DNA of 64,000 nt from Salarias fasciatus (GCF_902148845.1 NC_043746.1:12696706-12760705), one strand, 5' to 3'; positions 24,696 through 36,179 are shown, counted from the first letter of the stretch. A program made the numbers and translations. Notes: a model not told the origin generated them from the sequence alone.

Positions 24696-24896
24696 ATGTA
24701 AACAGTCACTAAAATACTCACTCAAAACATACAATTTAACAAGGATGAACTCTTGTCTGCTTAACACTGTTGTCAGTCATAGGCTGACAACATGAGCACT
24801 TATTGGTGCTTTAGCATAGAAACATTATTAATAAAGATAACTTGAACAAGGACGGGTGCGCCCCTCCTGACGCTACTGCAAACTAACTTAACTAAC

Positions 24897-25217
24897 TTAA
24901 TACTTACTATATGGAGCAGTAGCTAGATTTTCAGAACCTTTGTTCATAATGCGAGCTGCTTTTTCAAAGTCTGTATTTTTGGTGCCAGCTCTCCTCCACC
25001 CAGATTTAACATTACCTGCTGAACAAAGTTGAATGCATGCCTCATGCACTTTGGGAAGGGCATAATTGAGTCTGAACAGGACACAGAGAGCCTGAGGCAG
25101 GTCGGCTGGTTTTTCGATCACCAAATTACCCTCCAATTGAACTGCCACACTGGATAGATTTAGCTGAGGATTTTCTTCATTGACACAGAGGATTTCCCCT
25201 GAGATTGCTGTACCCAT
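24897..25217 (-). pseudogene. Possible remnant exon of a multicopy fish gene (uncertain)
   Basis: An open frame of 106 codons on the minus strand. Part of it (VQLEGNLVIEKPADLPQALC then VLFRLNYALP) resembles the C-terminal region of the large fish family of SAM-domain-like predicted proteins, which typically read as 'hydrophobic-E-x-x-V, L-P-x-A, LFGL-x-YAL'. There is no start context or clear splice partner. It may be a decayed copy. Similarity is by eye only. Confidence 0.3.
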
Positions 25218-25393
25218 CCTTGTCAGTCACATCCTGACAGGAAAACAAAGCCATTAGTAGATAGTTCTATGTTGCCCATCAACGTGTTGAATGTGCTGTG
25301 AAGTGAGAAACCAATTTTAATGAGATGATCAGAGACACATAAAACTTTCCAAATCATTTAGTTTCTTAGTTTCTTTTCTTTTCTTTTCTTTTC

Positions 25394-25402
<9 letters not shown>

Positions 25403-25427
<25 letters not shown>

Positions 25428-25429
25428 GG
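25403..25429 (+). repeat. Homopolymer run of 27 G after a (TTTTC)n tract
   Basis: Twenty-seven G follow several TTTTC units (about 25370-25400). It is the second long poly-G tract in the window and has G-quadruplex potential. Confidence 0.9.
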
Positions 25430-25840
25430 TGCTTTACATTTTTCATCTGTTTCAAACTCTTTAATCAAGTGGTGATGATTCCCAAAATTATTCCAAGCAT
25501 CTGCAAAATGTACAACTTATGAGAAATTCCAGGCTTTGTCTATCATTTTAATTACTTGATGATGTTTGACAGATTATTCTCATTAAATCGACAGTTGTTA
25601 AAAAAAATCGAAAAAGAGAAAAAGAACGACTTGTTCAAAGAGCTCCAATGGAACAGCGGATGAGCTGCAGTTCCCCCTGTGTCCAGCAGGAGTCAGGATG
25701 AAGTGAACGCTGTTTGTGATCCTCCAGATTAGTGAGAGAAGAAGAAGTCATGGCGGCTGTGCTGCTGTGTCTCTCAGAGGAAAGATTTCGTCTCCTGCAG
25801 CAAAAGTGAGTCCAGTTCAGGCTCTGAGAGAGTTTATCAA

Positions 25841-25848
25841 GCAGCGAC
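25841..25848. repeat. Target-site duplication (left), GCAGCGAC
   Basis: Identical to 26831-26838 on the far side of the hAT-like element. Confidence 0.88.
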
Positions 25849-26830
25849 TAGTGATGGCAATCTGAAGCTTTCTGAAGCAACAAAGCTTTCAACACAATTG
25901 TATTGAAAAAAGGTTCAGTACTCGAAGCTTTTCAAATCAGAGCCCAACAAGGACCTCTGGTGGTGAAAGTCAAGGAAAGCATGTCATGTGTCAGAGCTGA
26001 ATGAATGAATGAATGTGATGTATGAGTAATTACATTTTTTAAATTATTGAATGATTTGTCCACATCACTAAAACCTAGTATAGCTAATATTTTGATGTCA
26101 GCATTTCTATTGTTCATAGGCCAACTTGAATAAAGATGGGGATGAAAAAGCAGAGTGTTCATATGTATGACTGAATGTGTTTGAAGTGACCAGTACATTT
26201 GCTGTGTCTCACATAACAAGTCAGCAGCAAGCTGACTTATCATTTGAGACACAGTAATTATTTAGGTATCATGAGAGATAGTGGAAGTGAATTGACGTTG
26301 GCAGATGCTGGCCACAAACCAAACATTGGACCTAGAAAAATAAATTACAAATGAGGGATGTTTTTTAACGAAGGGATTTGGTCTGACAAAACAATATGAC
26401 ATATTGTTGCAACTGGCAACCAACCACCCCAAATATATTTCAAAGTCTAACATTAACAATGAACAAAATATAGGCATAACACATTTGCTCATAACACCAT
26501 TGTTGGGTGAAATGAAATGAAATCAAAGTGTTCCCAAACTTCAGAACGTCCTCTTTTTGTCACAGGCTCCATATCAAATCTATATTCACTGTCTCTCACT
26601 CTCTCTCAACTCACAAACTGCCTCCACAGCCCACAAACAGCTGCAGCGCGTTTTAAACCTGTGAAGCAGCGGCTGAAGCGTCACGTGGGTGTGCGCGAAT
26701 GAAGCTTCAGACGTCACGGATCACGTGATTATCAGGAAACGAATCAAGCTCCGATACAAAGCTCCACTGAGAAGAGGTTCATTTTTTCAACACATGCTTC
26801 GAAGCTTCGGTGTCACGGTTAACATCACTA
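25849..26830. mobile_element. hAT-like non-autonomous DNA transposon, 982 bp
   Basis: It begins TAGTGATGGC and ends AACATCACTA. The outermost eight bases are perfect inverted repeats (TAGTGATG/CATCACTA). It is flanked by an identical 8-bp direct repeat, GCAGCGAC (25841-25848 and 26831-26838). An 8-bp duplication is the hAT signature. The interior is rich in GAAGCTTC-type words near both ends and codes for no transposase. Removing it in the mind rejoins a continuous zinc-finger N-terminal exon. Confidence 0.88.
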
Positions 26831-26838
26831 GCAGCGAC
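26831..26838. repeat. Target-site duplication (right), GCAGCGAC
   Basis: Right-hand partner of 25841-25848. Confidence 0.88.
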
Positions 26839-29585
26839 TAAATGCTGCTGCTGGAGAAATATTCACCGCGTTCCAACAAACTATCGTCCAGTTCGAGGTG
26901 GAGATTTATCGACAGAGAAAACTTCTGCAACTCGAGTGGAAACATCAAGTCAAGTTACACAGAACAGGTATTGAAACGTGAGAATGAACACATGAATGTG
27001 ACTCCTGATCGTTCCATTGATTTTAAAGCTTGCAGACAGAAACGTGGCTGCAGCGGCAGTTCTTGTTCACAGTGAAGTAACAGAAAGCAGGACACGCCGT
27101 TTGAGCTTTTTGCAAACTGACGAAGTGATTTATTTACACTCAATCTGAGCTAACACGCGTTTGTGCAGATTTTACGCTTCACGTTTACAATCCAGACATT
27201 TCAGTAAGTCGTTTAGAGTAATGATGCGTTCAAGTGTTGCTCGGAAAAAAAAGTCTGAAACATCTCATGTTGGAAACTTCCCACAAAGGTTTCAGAGCTC
27301 AGAGAAAGTCATGTTGCATCCAGATAGTTTTCCCATTTATCCTCTGAAGACCACAGGTACTGTCAGTGTTACTGAGCAGAGCAGGTTTTGTTGTGATTGA
27401 ATGTTTGTATTTTCAGTGTCTCCTGTCCTGTTTCATCCAGCCATCACTGTAAAACCTTCACATCCATCACATCAAGACGATTCCCACCACTCTGTGAGGG
27501 ACTGGAGCACCCAGAGACTAACTGCTGCTGTTGAGGAAATATTCACCCTGTTTCAACAAACTGTGCTTCAGTACGAGGAGGAGATCGGTCATCAACGCAA
27601 AATGCTGCAAATCAACTGGAATCCTCAGATCAAGTTACACAGAACAGGTATGAGGACACTGTGAGCAGACGTGCTTGATGGAACCAGGATGACCTTTGCC
27701 CTCACTGGTCTGCCCAGTAAAGTTGTGGAGGGTGATGCTGTTTGAAGAGGCATTTCCTGACAACATTTCAAAGCAGAATGTCTCATTATCCCTCCACCTC
27801 AGCTAGTAGAGTAAACAGTTAGCAGAATGTTGCAGGTGGGTGAATACATCACCTGCAAACAGTTCATCCAGATAAGTAATCAATCATCAGCTGAAGATGA
27901 TCAATAAGTAACAATGGGACTTGACTGTGGTTTTTGAATTTTGAACGAAAGTTTTCACTTTGACTGCTGGAGTAGCACTTTTTTTAAGGTGGACTGTAGA
28001 GTTAATGTTGCTAATCTCAAGAATGAGGCTTCACACTTGTGTGAGAAGCCTCATTCTTGTGATAATGATGTCATCTTTTATCTCCTGCTTTTGTTTCCTT
28101 GCAGAGCTCCAACAGGATCATGACTGCAGAGAGGAGCAGCTCTTTAAACAGGAAGCACACTGCTGTCTAGAACAGGACGACCCAGAACCTCCACACATCG
28201 GAGAAAAAGAAGAAGAACCACAACCTCCACAGATCAAAGAAGAAGAAGAACCTTCACAGATCAGAGAAGAAGAACCAGAAATTCATCAGGAGCAGGAGGA
28301 AACAAAATCCTCACAGATCGAGGAACACGAGGAACTCAGCACCAGCCAGAAGGGAGAACAATGTATTCTGAAGTTTGAAAGTGAAACCTTGAAGGTTCCT
28401 TCTGTTGAGGATCACAGTGACCTGAGTGAACCAGGCGTTCCAGAGACTGAGTGGTTCCTCTCTCAGGACTCTGAAGTCCACCATGAGAAAAGACACATGG
28501 ACTCAGAATCAGCTCCAAATGTAAAGCTGAAAAAGCTCAAGGTGTTTCGTAGAAACAATATGAACATCATTCATGTTTCAGAGAAGCAGGCTCAATGTGA
28601 AAAGCTTCTTTGTGAAGAAACGTGAGAAAACTGACCATAAAGAATATCAGTTAAAGGTCACTGATGAGAAGATACTTAATGCAACATGTGGCAAAAATTT
28701 TAGGCAACCGGTCCGCAAGAGAACTCACACAGGCGAGAGTCCTCATTCTTGTGGAACATGTGGCAAAAGTTTCAGTTTTCAAAGTTCTTTGTTGCGACAT
28801 GTGACAGTTCACACAGGGGAGAAACCTCATTCTTGTGGACTATGTGGCAAAAGTTTCAGTCGACATAGTCATTTGAAGCTCCACATGACAATTCACACAG
28901 GTGAGAAGTCTCATTCTTGTGAAATGTGGGAAAAGTTTCAGTCAACAGCGTGATATGAAGGTTCACATGAGATGTCATGCAGGGGAGAAGCCGTATTCTT
29001 GTGAAACATGTGGCAAAAGTTTCAGTCAACAGGCCGATATGAATGTCCACATGAGAATTCACACCGGTGAGAAGCCTCATTCTTGTGAAACATGTGGCAA
29101 AAGTTTCAGTCGACGGAATAATTTGTTGGTCCACAAGAGAACTCACACAGGTGAGAAGCCGTATTCTTGTGGAACATGTGGCAACAGTTTCAGGCAACAG
29201 AGTATTTTGTGGCGCCACATATCAATTCACACAGATGCGAAGCCTCATTCTTGTGAAACGTGGCAACAGTTTCAGTCGACAGAATGATTTGAAAGTCCAC
29301 ATGACAATTCACACAGGTGCGAAGCTGTATTCTTGTGAAACATGGCAAAAGCTTCAGTCAACGGTTTGATTTGAAGGTCCACATGAGAAGTCACACAGGT
29401 GAGAAGCCTCATTCTTTAGAAACGTGACCAAAAATTCCGTCGACACAGTAGTTTGTTACGCCACGTAAAGATTCACACAGGCGAGAAGCCTCATTCTTGT
29501 GAAATGTGGGAAAAGATGGATTTATTGTCTTTCATTGCTGCACCAGCGGAATACTCACAAATGGATGAAATCATGAAAGACTAGA

Positions 29586-30499
29586 GATATTTTTCAGGAA
29601 GTCCAGATTTAAGCCAAAATCACCAGAAATCATCAAGTTTGAAGGAAACATTACTGATTCAGACACTGTTTAGACTGTGCTTCAGGAACAGTTCAGTTTG
29701 TGGTCTGTCACAATAAAAGTCAACTTTCAAGAAATGGAAATAAAATGTTGATGTGAATCCAATGGGTTTTATTCTTTGCCGTTTATTTTCTCGTTGACAT
29801 GACTGAGTTGTATTTGAACTTTTCACTCCATAAAACTTTAGAATTCCATCCAACACATGACTGCTGACATACAATATTGTGAAGAAATCCTCATATATAA
29901 AAAGGTAAAACTTTGTAGCAAGTTAAGTAATTGTCAAAGTTGTGGTTGAGCAATATGCTGTTTTGCACAAAAATTATCCAAGTTATTCTTACATCCTGTA
30001 CCAGCATGGTTAAACTGACTTGATATGGCAGAACCCCACCCAGAATATTTTTCACCACATGCCACTGCTAGAGTTAGTGTTTGGTTGAAATGGCTTTCAA
30101 AAATAAAATCCCCAAACTCCTACAAAATAAAAGATCACTGTGGGGCGGTTGGAGAACGGCTAAACGAACTACATCGGGTTGTAAGACAGGCCAAGGAACT
30201 CTATTGTAAGATCAAGGCCTGATCCCGGGAAGCCCATCAGAGGCTGCCTTGAACAGTCTGCAGAGGATCACCACTGAAAACATTACATCACAGGTCAGCT
30301 CACCCAACTGTTCAAGGCCACGTCTGCTTAGTCTGGAAGCACGTCCGGTCGGCTGGTTGAGATGATGAAAACTATGGATGCACTCACTCAAAAGTGAATT
30401 TAAAATGACGACCAGATGGGACCATGAATCGGTGTAAAGTCTATGATTTGGACCTAAATCAGTCATCTATTCTTGGCATTCCACCCCCCTCCAGTGCAC
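29586..30499. other. Zinc-finger 3' UTR-like and unassigned sequence
   Basis: The first 170 bp look like the 3' UTR of the broken zinc-finger gene. Beyond 29880 the sequence is unassigned. Fragments near 30130-30220 may be repeat-derived but I cannot place them. Confidence 0.4.
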
Positions 30500-32642
30500 A
30501 GAGTGGTCTGTATTCGATCATCTGGAGTGCAGGAGCGCACAGATGCGGTGTTGTCCTACATCAAGCACTGCACGGATACAGTCACAGTGAACAAACGGAT
30601 CCGGGTCTATCCCAACCAGAAGCCCCGGATGACGTCTGAGAGGAGAGCTCTCCTGGAAGCATGAAACGCTGCCTTCAAGTCAGGTGACAGGGCTCTGTAC
30701 AGCACAGCAAGAGCCGACCTCAGGAGAGGCATTAGAGCAGCGAAGGAGGAGTACAAGAGCAAAGTCAAGCCTCACCTTGAGAACAACGACCCACGGCGGA
30801 TGTGGCAAGGGATTCAACAGCTGACGAATTATAAAGTTAACTCGACAGCAAAGGTAAGTGCAGATGCCTCGTTAGCAGATGAACTCAACAGCTTCTTCGT
30901 CCGCTTTGAGACATCGAGACCAGCCACACCACAGTGGGACCTCATCAACCCTCCAGCCCCCGAGTCTCTAACTCTCTAGGAACATCAAATAAGGTGCGCA
31001 CTGAAGGCGGTACATCCATGTAAAGTTACTGGACCAGACGGCGTGCTTGGAGTAGTGCTTTGTGCCTGTGCAGACCAGCTGGTATGAGTTCTGACGGGGA
31101 TCTTCAATTCATCCCTCTCACTGGCCGAAGTACCATTCTGTCTCAAAGCAGCCACAATCATCCCAGTGCTAAGTCTACAGCCATTAAAGACCTCAATGAC
31201 TACAGACCAGTGGCACAGACGTCTGTGGTGATGAAGTGCTTTGAGCGGCTTGTCCTCCAGCACCTCAAAGAGTGCCTCCCCAAGAACTTCGACCCATTCC
31301 AGTTTGCCTATAGAGCAAACCGGTCCATGGAGGACGCCATCGTCACTGTCCTCCATACAGCCCTGACCCACCTAGAACTCCCAGGAACCTATGTCAGGAT
31401 GCTGTTCGTCGACTGTAGCTCGGTGTTTAATACTGTCAGCCCTGACATCCTGGAGAAGAAGCTGGTGGACCTGGATTTGGCCCCTCAGACGTGTTCCTGG
31501 ATCAAAGACTTCCTGACCAACTGACCTCAGGTTGTGAGAGTAGATCAGTTCCACTCCTCCACCCTGACACTCAGCACTGGTTCCCCCCAGGGCTGAGTGC
31601 CTCCTGTACGCCCTCTACACACACGATTGTACCTCCATCCACCCCTCCAACACCATCATAAAGTTCGCCGACAAAAGCACTGTGGTTGGCCTCATCACAG
31701 GGGTGGGGTGGGGGAGATGAAATGGCGTACAGGGAGGAAATGAGGAAGTTGAAAGGGTGGTGCTTCAAAAACAACCTGGAGCTGAACACTAAGAAGACCA
31801 AAGAGATGGTCATTGATTTCAGGAAGCATAGAGGGGACCGTGCCCCACTAACCATCAATGGAGTGTGTGTGGAAAGAGTGGCATCCTTCAAGTTCCTGGG
31901 GACCCACTTAACAGAGGACCTCACCTGGATAGCCAACGCAGCAGCACTGGTTAAAAAGGCGCAGCAAAGACTCCACTTCCTCAAGGTGCAAAGGAGAAAC
32001 CACCTGGAGGAAAGACTGCAGGTGTCCTTCTATTGAGCCACCACAGAATCAGTGCTGACATACTGTGTGACTGTCTGATTCCCAGCATGCTCTACTGTGA
32101 ACAGGAAGGCTCTGCAGAGGGTCACCAGAACGGCAGAGAGAATCATCGGCTGCTCTCTGCCTTCCCTGGAAAGCATCGCAACCTCCCGCTGCATCAGTAA
32201 AGCGAGAAGGATCTGGGCAGACATCACCCACCCTGGCCAGCAGCTGTTTAGCCTGCTGCCATCAGGGAAGAGACTCAGATCCTTAAAATGCAGGACAAGC
32301 AGACTGATGAACAGTTTCTATCCTTGGTCCATCAGACTCCTGAATTCAAAACAATAATCACTGCAAAGTCACTTAAATCTCATATGCAAGAACTTTATAT
32401 ATCTGGACTCCTTTTGTAGTCTTGTTTCTAGGGATGCACATTTTAAATTTTTTTTATGAACGATAACCGACGGCCTTTAACCGGTTAATAACCGGTTAAC
32501 TGAGTGCATCCCTACTTGTTTCATATGTACATTTGTTTTTATTATTTATTGTTGTTTTATATTTTTCTGCCAGTGCACTGCCCAGTGGCACCCACTTCGA
32601 TTTCGTGATGTATGATGATAATAAAGCTGTTCTATTCTATGC
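30500..32642 (+). mobile_element. 5'-truncated LINE (L2/CR1-like group), defective
   Basis: Translated pieces match fish non-LTR ORF2. The pre-RT linker reads KRIRVYPNQKPRMTSERRAL and GDRALYSTARADLRRGIRAA. The reverse-transcriptase core reads LNDYRPVAQTSVVMKCFERL, then FQFAYRANRSMEDAIVTVLH and MLFVDCSSVFNTVSPDILEKK. The later NNLELNTKKTKEMVIDFRKH block is also present. The family's F-x-DD catalytic box region around 31660 reads FADKST instead of FADDST. Stops and frame changes occur throughout (for example TGA at 31522, TAG at 30977). The endonuclease end is missing. The 3' end reads TGATAATAAAGCTG followed by a short (TTCTA)-like tail, as in fish L2 elements. The copy cannot move by itself. 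Confidence 0.82.
32429..32514. mobile_element. 86-bp hAT-type MITE nested in the LINE 3' region
   Basis: The ends are perfect 11-bp inverted repeats, TAGGGATGCAC and GTGCATCCCTA. The element is flanked by an exact 8-bp duplication, CTTGTTTC (32421-32428 and 32515-32522). The centre holds two copies of TAACCGGTTAA-type words and could fold into a hairpin. It inserted after the LINE did. Confidence 0.9.
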
Positions 32643-33040
32643 TATTCTCCAACCTGGGATGATTTCTAGATTCTTCCAGAGGATAAACACCCAGAGCAGA
32701 ATGGCTAATTCAGGGGCCCTATTTTGAAAGTGCCATTTTACCATCTGCAAATAATTTTTTGACCAAAAAAATGACTTTATCCCCATTTCTTCAATGTATG
32801 TAAAGAGACATTAAACCAAGTATCATTAAAATCTGAGATGGGCCACATTCCCTATGCATGTTAGCTAGATAATTGTTTTTATCAGTAAGGAAAGACTTTA
32901 AATATAAAATGACAAACCTGCATGATTTATAGTAACACGCTGAACCACACAAGTTAAATCTACAAAAACACACACAAACCAAATCGTGTAACACTAAAGA
33001 CAGCGGAACCATGGAAACGGAACAGAAAACGCAGCATCTG
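32643..33040. other. Intergenic sequence before mrpl18
   Basis: AT-rich; I see no gene or clear repeat. Confidence 0.5.
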
Positions 33041-33059
33041 TTTCTGTGCTACCTATTTT

Positions 33060-33115
33060 TTTTAGAACCGGAAATGAATGTAATGTCAAACATGGCGCCG
33101 CCCATGTCACGGTGA
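33060..33115 (+). promoter_or_regulatory. mrpl18: mrpl18 core promoter motifs (ETS and YY1 types)
   Basis: An ETS-type ACCGGAAAT (about 33067) and a YY1-type AACATGGCGCCGCC (about 33089) lie 120-165 bp before the ATG. This is a common pair in promoters of mitochondrial ribosomal and other housekeeping genes. Confidence 0.5.
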
Positions 33116-33230
33116 AATGTTCTCGGGTTTAAAATGTATTGATCTTTTCTGAAAACCAGACGAGTGGAGTAGTTTTGAGAGGGCTTCGGTTTTTCTTTCG
33201 GAGGCGCTGAGAGGTGGTGAGGAGGAGGGG

Positions 33231-34781
33231 ATGTCTCTGCGGGGAGTCGGCCGCGGGCTGCGACTGTTTTTAGGTCAAATACAGAGAAATGTGACCACAA
33301 AACAGACAGGTGAGCTCAGTCCAGTGTTCATTTATATCCGCTGCTTGTGGACTCATGGCAAATAAGTTGCTATTTGTCTTCCAGCTCGGTGTTTGAGTCA
33401 GACTTCCTCTCAGCCGGAGCCCAGCGCGGATGGAAATGAAGACGTGAACCCGACCTTCGAGAACAGAAACCCCCGGAACCTGGAGCAGATGGCCCTGGCG
33501 GTGAAGGACCGGGGCTGGAAAACCACATGGCCCTCCCGGGAGTTCTATCACAGGTCGGTGTTCACACGTGAACTACGACAAAATCACAGGAAAGTACTTC
33601 CAATGTTATTGTTGGGCGCTTTTCTAACACAGACGCACACACACGTTGGAAAGATTTTTACTGATTGAACAGAGCCAGAGGCAATGAAATGCTCATTAAA
33701 ACATTTCAGCAGAGCAGGTCTTTCAGAGATGGATAATTTAACCTTAACAAAGCAAGGGGACAGTTAATTAGTGCCTGAAACTGATTTGATTACATTCTAG
33801 AAGCTTTTAGGGTCATTCAAATTAACACAAACAGTCACAGAGTGAAGCTAAAGGACCATAATGAAAATGAAGCTGTTAGGATAGTAAGCTGCACTGTTCT
33901 TATCTGTTATTGTGTGTGAATGTGTTTGCAAGTGTGCGTTTTAATTTGTCATGAAGCTGTGTCGAAGATATTTCTGTTTTTACTGAAGAACAGACAATAA
34001 TAGTCCAAATGTCAACACAGAGGCATGCAATGACTGTAAAAATGATGGAAAGTTTGCAAATGTGCATTTATCACAGACAAACATAAAATGCCTTCAGAGA
34101 GACTCATAGCAGCCATAATGTGAGATTAGAGATGCATCATAACCTTATGAAAACAACCACATCTACAGCCAAAGTGTTTAAGGAGCCATTTGTCTCTTAA
34201 GGATCAAAACCACTTAATCTGCCTTTGACTGAACATCGCAAATGAGCAGTGAAGCTCCAATCAGACCTAAATATCACATGGATGTGAATATTTAGAGGAA
34301 ATAAGTTTTCAAATGTTTGAGGACACAGCTCTCCCGTTTGAGGTCGCTCTGTCTTCATTGTATTGTTTCACTCGTCTCTTTCAGGCTGATGTTTTCTCGC
34401 AGCCAGCATCACGTCACCGCCGAGGTCTTCTCCAGCACGTCTCCTGTCCCCGTCCTCTCCTGCTCAACCAAAGAGTGGGCGCTGAAGAGGGAGCTGGCTT
34501 CCACCAACTGCGTGTCTGCGTGTCAGGCCGTGGGCGAGGTGCTGGCACATCGCTGCCAGCAGGCCGGCATCACCAGGATGGTGTACCGGGCCATTCCCTG
34601 GACGTACCGCTCCGATGGCGTGAGTACATCAGCAGAGGCTGTTCAGACACCTTCATGTCAGGGTTTTTTTTTCTCCTCACTCATTGATTTCTCTTCTCTG
34701 CAGGTTCAGGCCTTCAGGAAAGCAATGAAAGAAGGAGGAATCATCCTCAGTGAACCCAGGAGGAAATACATCGGGACCTGA
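33231..34781 (+). CDS. mrpl18: Large ribosomal subunit protein uL18m, mitochondrial (4 exons, 186 aa)
   Basis: This is the uL18 protein of the mitochondrial 39S subunit; family members bind 5S rRNA, and mammalian MRPL18 is linked to 5S import. Exons are 33231-33309, 33385-33553, 34385-34619 and 34704-34781, with consistent phases. The N-terminus (MSLRGVGRGLRLFLGQIQRN) is Arg-rich and lacks acidic residues, as expected of a mitochondrial targeting sequence. The family core follows: NPRNLEQMALAVKDRGWKTT, then WPSREFYHRLMFSRSQHHV, STKEWALKRELAST and CQQAGITRMVYRAIPW. It ends GGIILSEPRRKYIGT. Human MRPL18 is 180 aa, so it is complete. Intron 2 is about 830 bp with nothing notable. Confidence 0.96.
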
Positions 34782-34920
34782 ATTAATCTGTCCTCATCAG
34801 TTGTTTTGTATAAATGTCGTCAGTACCGTTCTCATTTTGTTCTTCTGTAAATTATCTCTGATAAAAGTTGGCTCGTCTTGCAGTCATTAACAATCTGCGG
34901 AAGTCATGAAAGCCCTTCAG

Positions 34921-34926
34921 AATAAA
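34921..34926 (+). terminator. mrpl18: Polyadenylation signal (AATAAA), mrpl18
   Basis: AATAAA 140 nt after the stop codon; no closer canonical signal is seen. Confidence 0.6.
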
Positions 34927-34929
34927 GCT

Positions 34930-36170
34930 TTTGCAAGTCGTTATTTCAGCTGTTTCCATTTAATCAAGAGAAAGTGGTTGGTTGGAGTATCATTGTTTAT
35001 TTTTCACTGTGTGGTTTTTGTACAGTGAGGTAAAGACAATTTGACAATGGCAAGGATGCTTTATTAAGGAATCATTTCTTTTTCAGTGTGAAGTTGGCTC
35101 AGGCAGTGAGAACAGTGTGCTATGGGATTATAAAGTGCATGTGGCCTTGTTTATTTTTTTAAACGGTGAGCATGCAGATTAAATGAAATGAGCTTGTGTT
35201 CACTGGATTTTGGGGAAAAAAAAAAAAAACCAGCATCAATTCAGAATGTTTCACATCAGCATCTAATGAATCAAACTACAATAAATAAATTCTCCCTTAG
35301 GTGACAATATAAACACAGAATGACACCCTGAACAGTTTGCTCTCATAGGCTGGAAGAAAATGAAAAAAAAAAAAAAACACTCCACATGCACCCAGGCCAT
35401 CGTGTTTATACTCGACGTGGTCCTCAAATACCCATGGCCATCAGCAGTAATGTGTTGCTAGTATAACAGTATATGCATACATGCACACTGGTTCATCAAA
35501 CAGCACATGACTGACACCACCACTTCATAGCAGGAACAATCAGAACACCAGTCAGAGTCGGAGCTCATTCTCAGGTTGAAGGCACTCATGCAATCCTGGT
35601 GTTGGATTAAAAAAAAATAAAAGTGACAGTAGTATATAATAGAGATTCGGTAATTAAATAGAATCATTGGCACATAGTAATACATGGTTTGGCAAACAGG
35701 TGAGTGCCATAAAACTGGCCCTGACAGGATGCACAGCTTGGAAATGTACAGTGAAAATCATCCTCCCCTCCGAGCAGTGTGCGCTGGAACACAGGATATG
35801 AGAAACCTTCGAAAATGCCAAACCGCGGTTTGACAGCAGCACGCAGCCTTTAATTCACGGGAGGTGGCGAAAGAGAGCGCTTATTGCATAGATATCTCTG
35901 GAGTGTTGACAGAGGAGAAGAGGGAATGCTGGACAGATGTACAAGTCAAAGATAGATAAATTAAAAAAAAAAGGACAAAGACTTCAGCTATCAGATATTC
36001 AGGTTTTCACTGGAACAGCAATACTGCATCACGGTACTGATCGGATATGATTTTTGAGCCGACATGTAATGAAAGACCTGAAAAATATAAATTAAAACTT
36101 AAGTATAAAAACCTTGGCATGTTCTCCAAGCACGCTTCAATGCTTTTTTTTTTTTTTTTTTTAACCTTCT
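34930..36170. other. Intergenic or ssh3 3' region
   Basis: AT-rich with A-runs at about 35216-35229 and 35364-35376. No exon is recognised. If ssh3 used a distal poly(A) site, some of this would be its 3' UTR. Confidence 0.45.
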
Positions 36171-36173
36171 ATT

Positions 36174-36179
36174 TTTATT
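36174..36179 (-). terminator. ssh3: Polyadenylation signal (AATAAA on minus strand), ssh3
   Basis: TTTATT on the plus strand, about 90 nt past the ssh3 stop codon. A long T-run (A-run on the gene strand) follows. Confidence 0.5.

Larger units (their letters stand above)
25750..29585 (+). pseudogene. Fish-type acidic C2H2 zinc-finger gene, broken
   Basis: The N-terminal exon appears twice. Copy A (about 25806-26967, interrupted by a transposon) reads VQALREFIKQRL then NAAAGEIFTAFQQTIVQFE. Copy B (27417-27647) reads STQRLTAAVEEIFTLFQQTV. Both end in KLHRT at a donor. The next exon starts at 28105 (ELQQDHDCREEQLFKQEAHC) and carries an acidic Glu/Gln-rich region. About ten C2H2 fingers with TGEKP(H/Y)SC linkers follow to about 29585. 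The acidic region and the first fingers are in different frames near 28620. At least four fingers have lost two bases around the second zinc-binding Cys (near 28921, 29260, 29338 and 29506), and another is damaged near 29421. The expected ATG of copy A reads GTG (25806). A 20-codon ATG frame at 25750 ends at once. The intact family would be a nuclear DNA-binding protein; this copy cannot make a full one. An AATAAA lies near 29740. Confidence 0.8.

Noticed and set aside
25750-25809. 20-codon ATG frame (MAAVLLCLSEERFRLLQQK) as a separate peptide gene
   Set aside because: It is in a different frame from the zinc-finger N-terminal exon and stops at once. It is more likely leader sequence or a lost exon of the broken gene.
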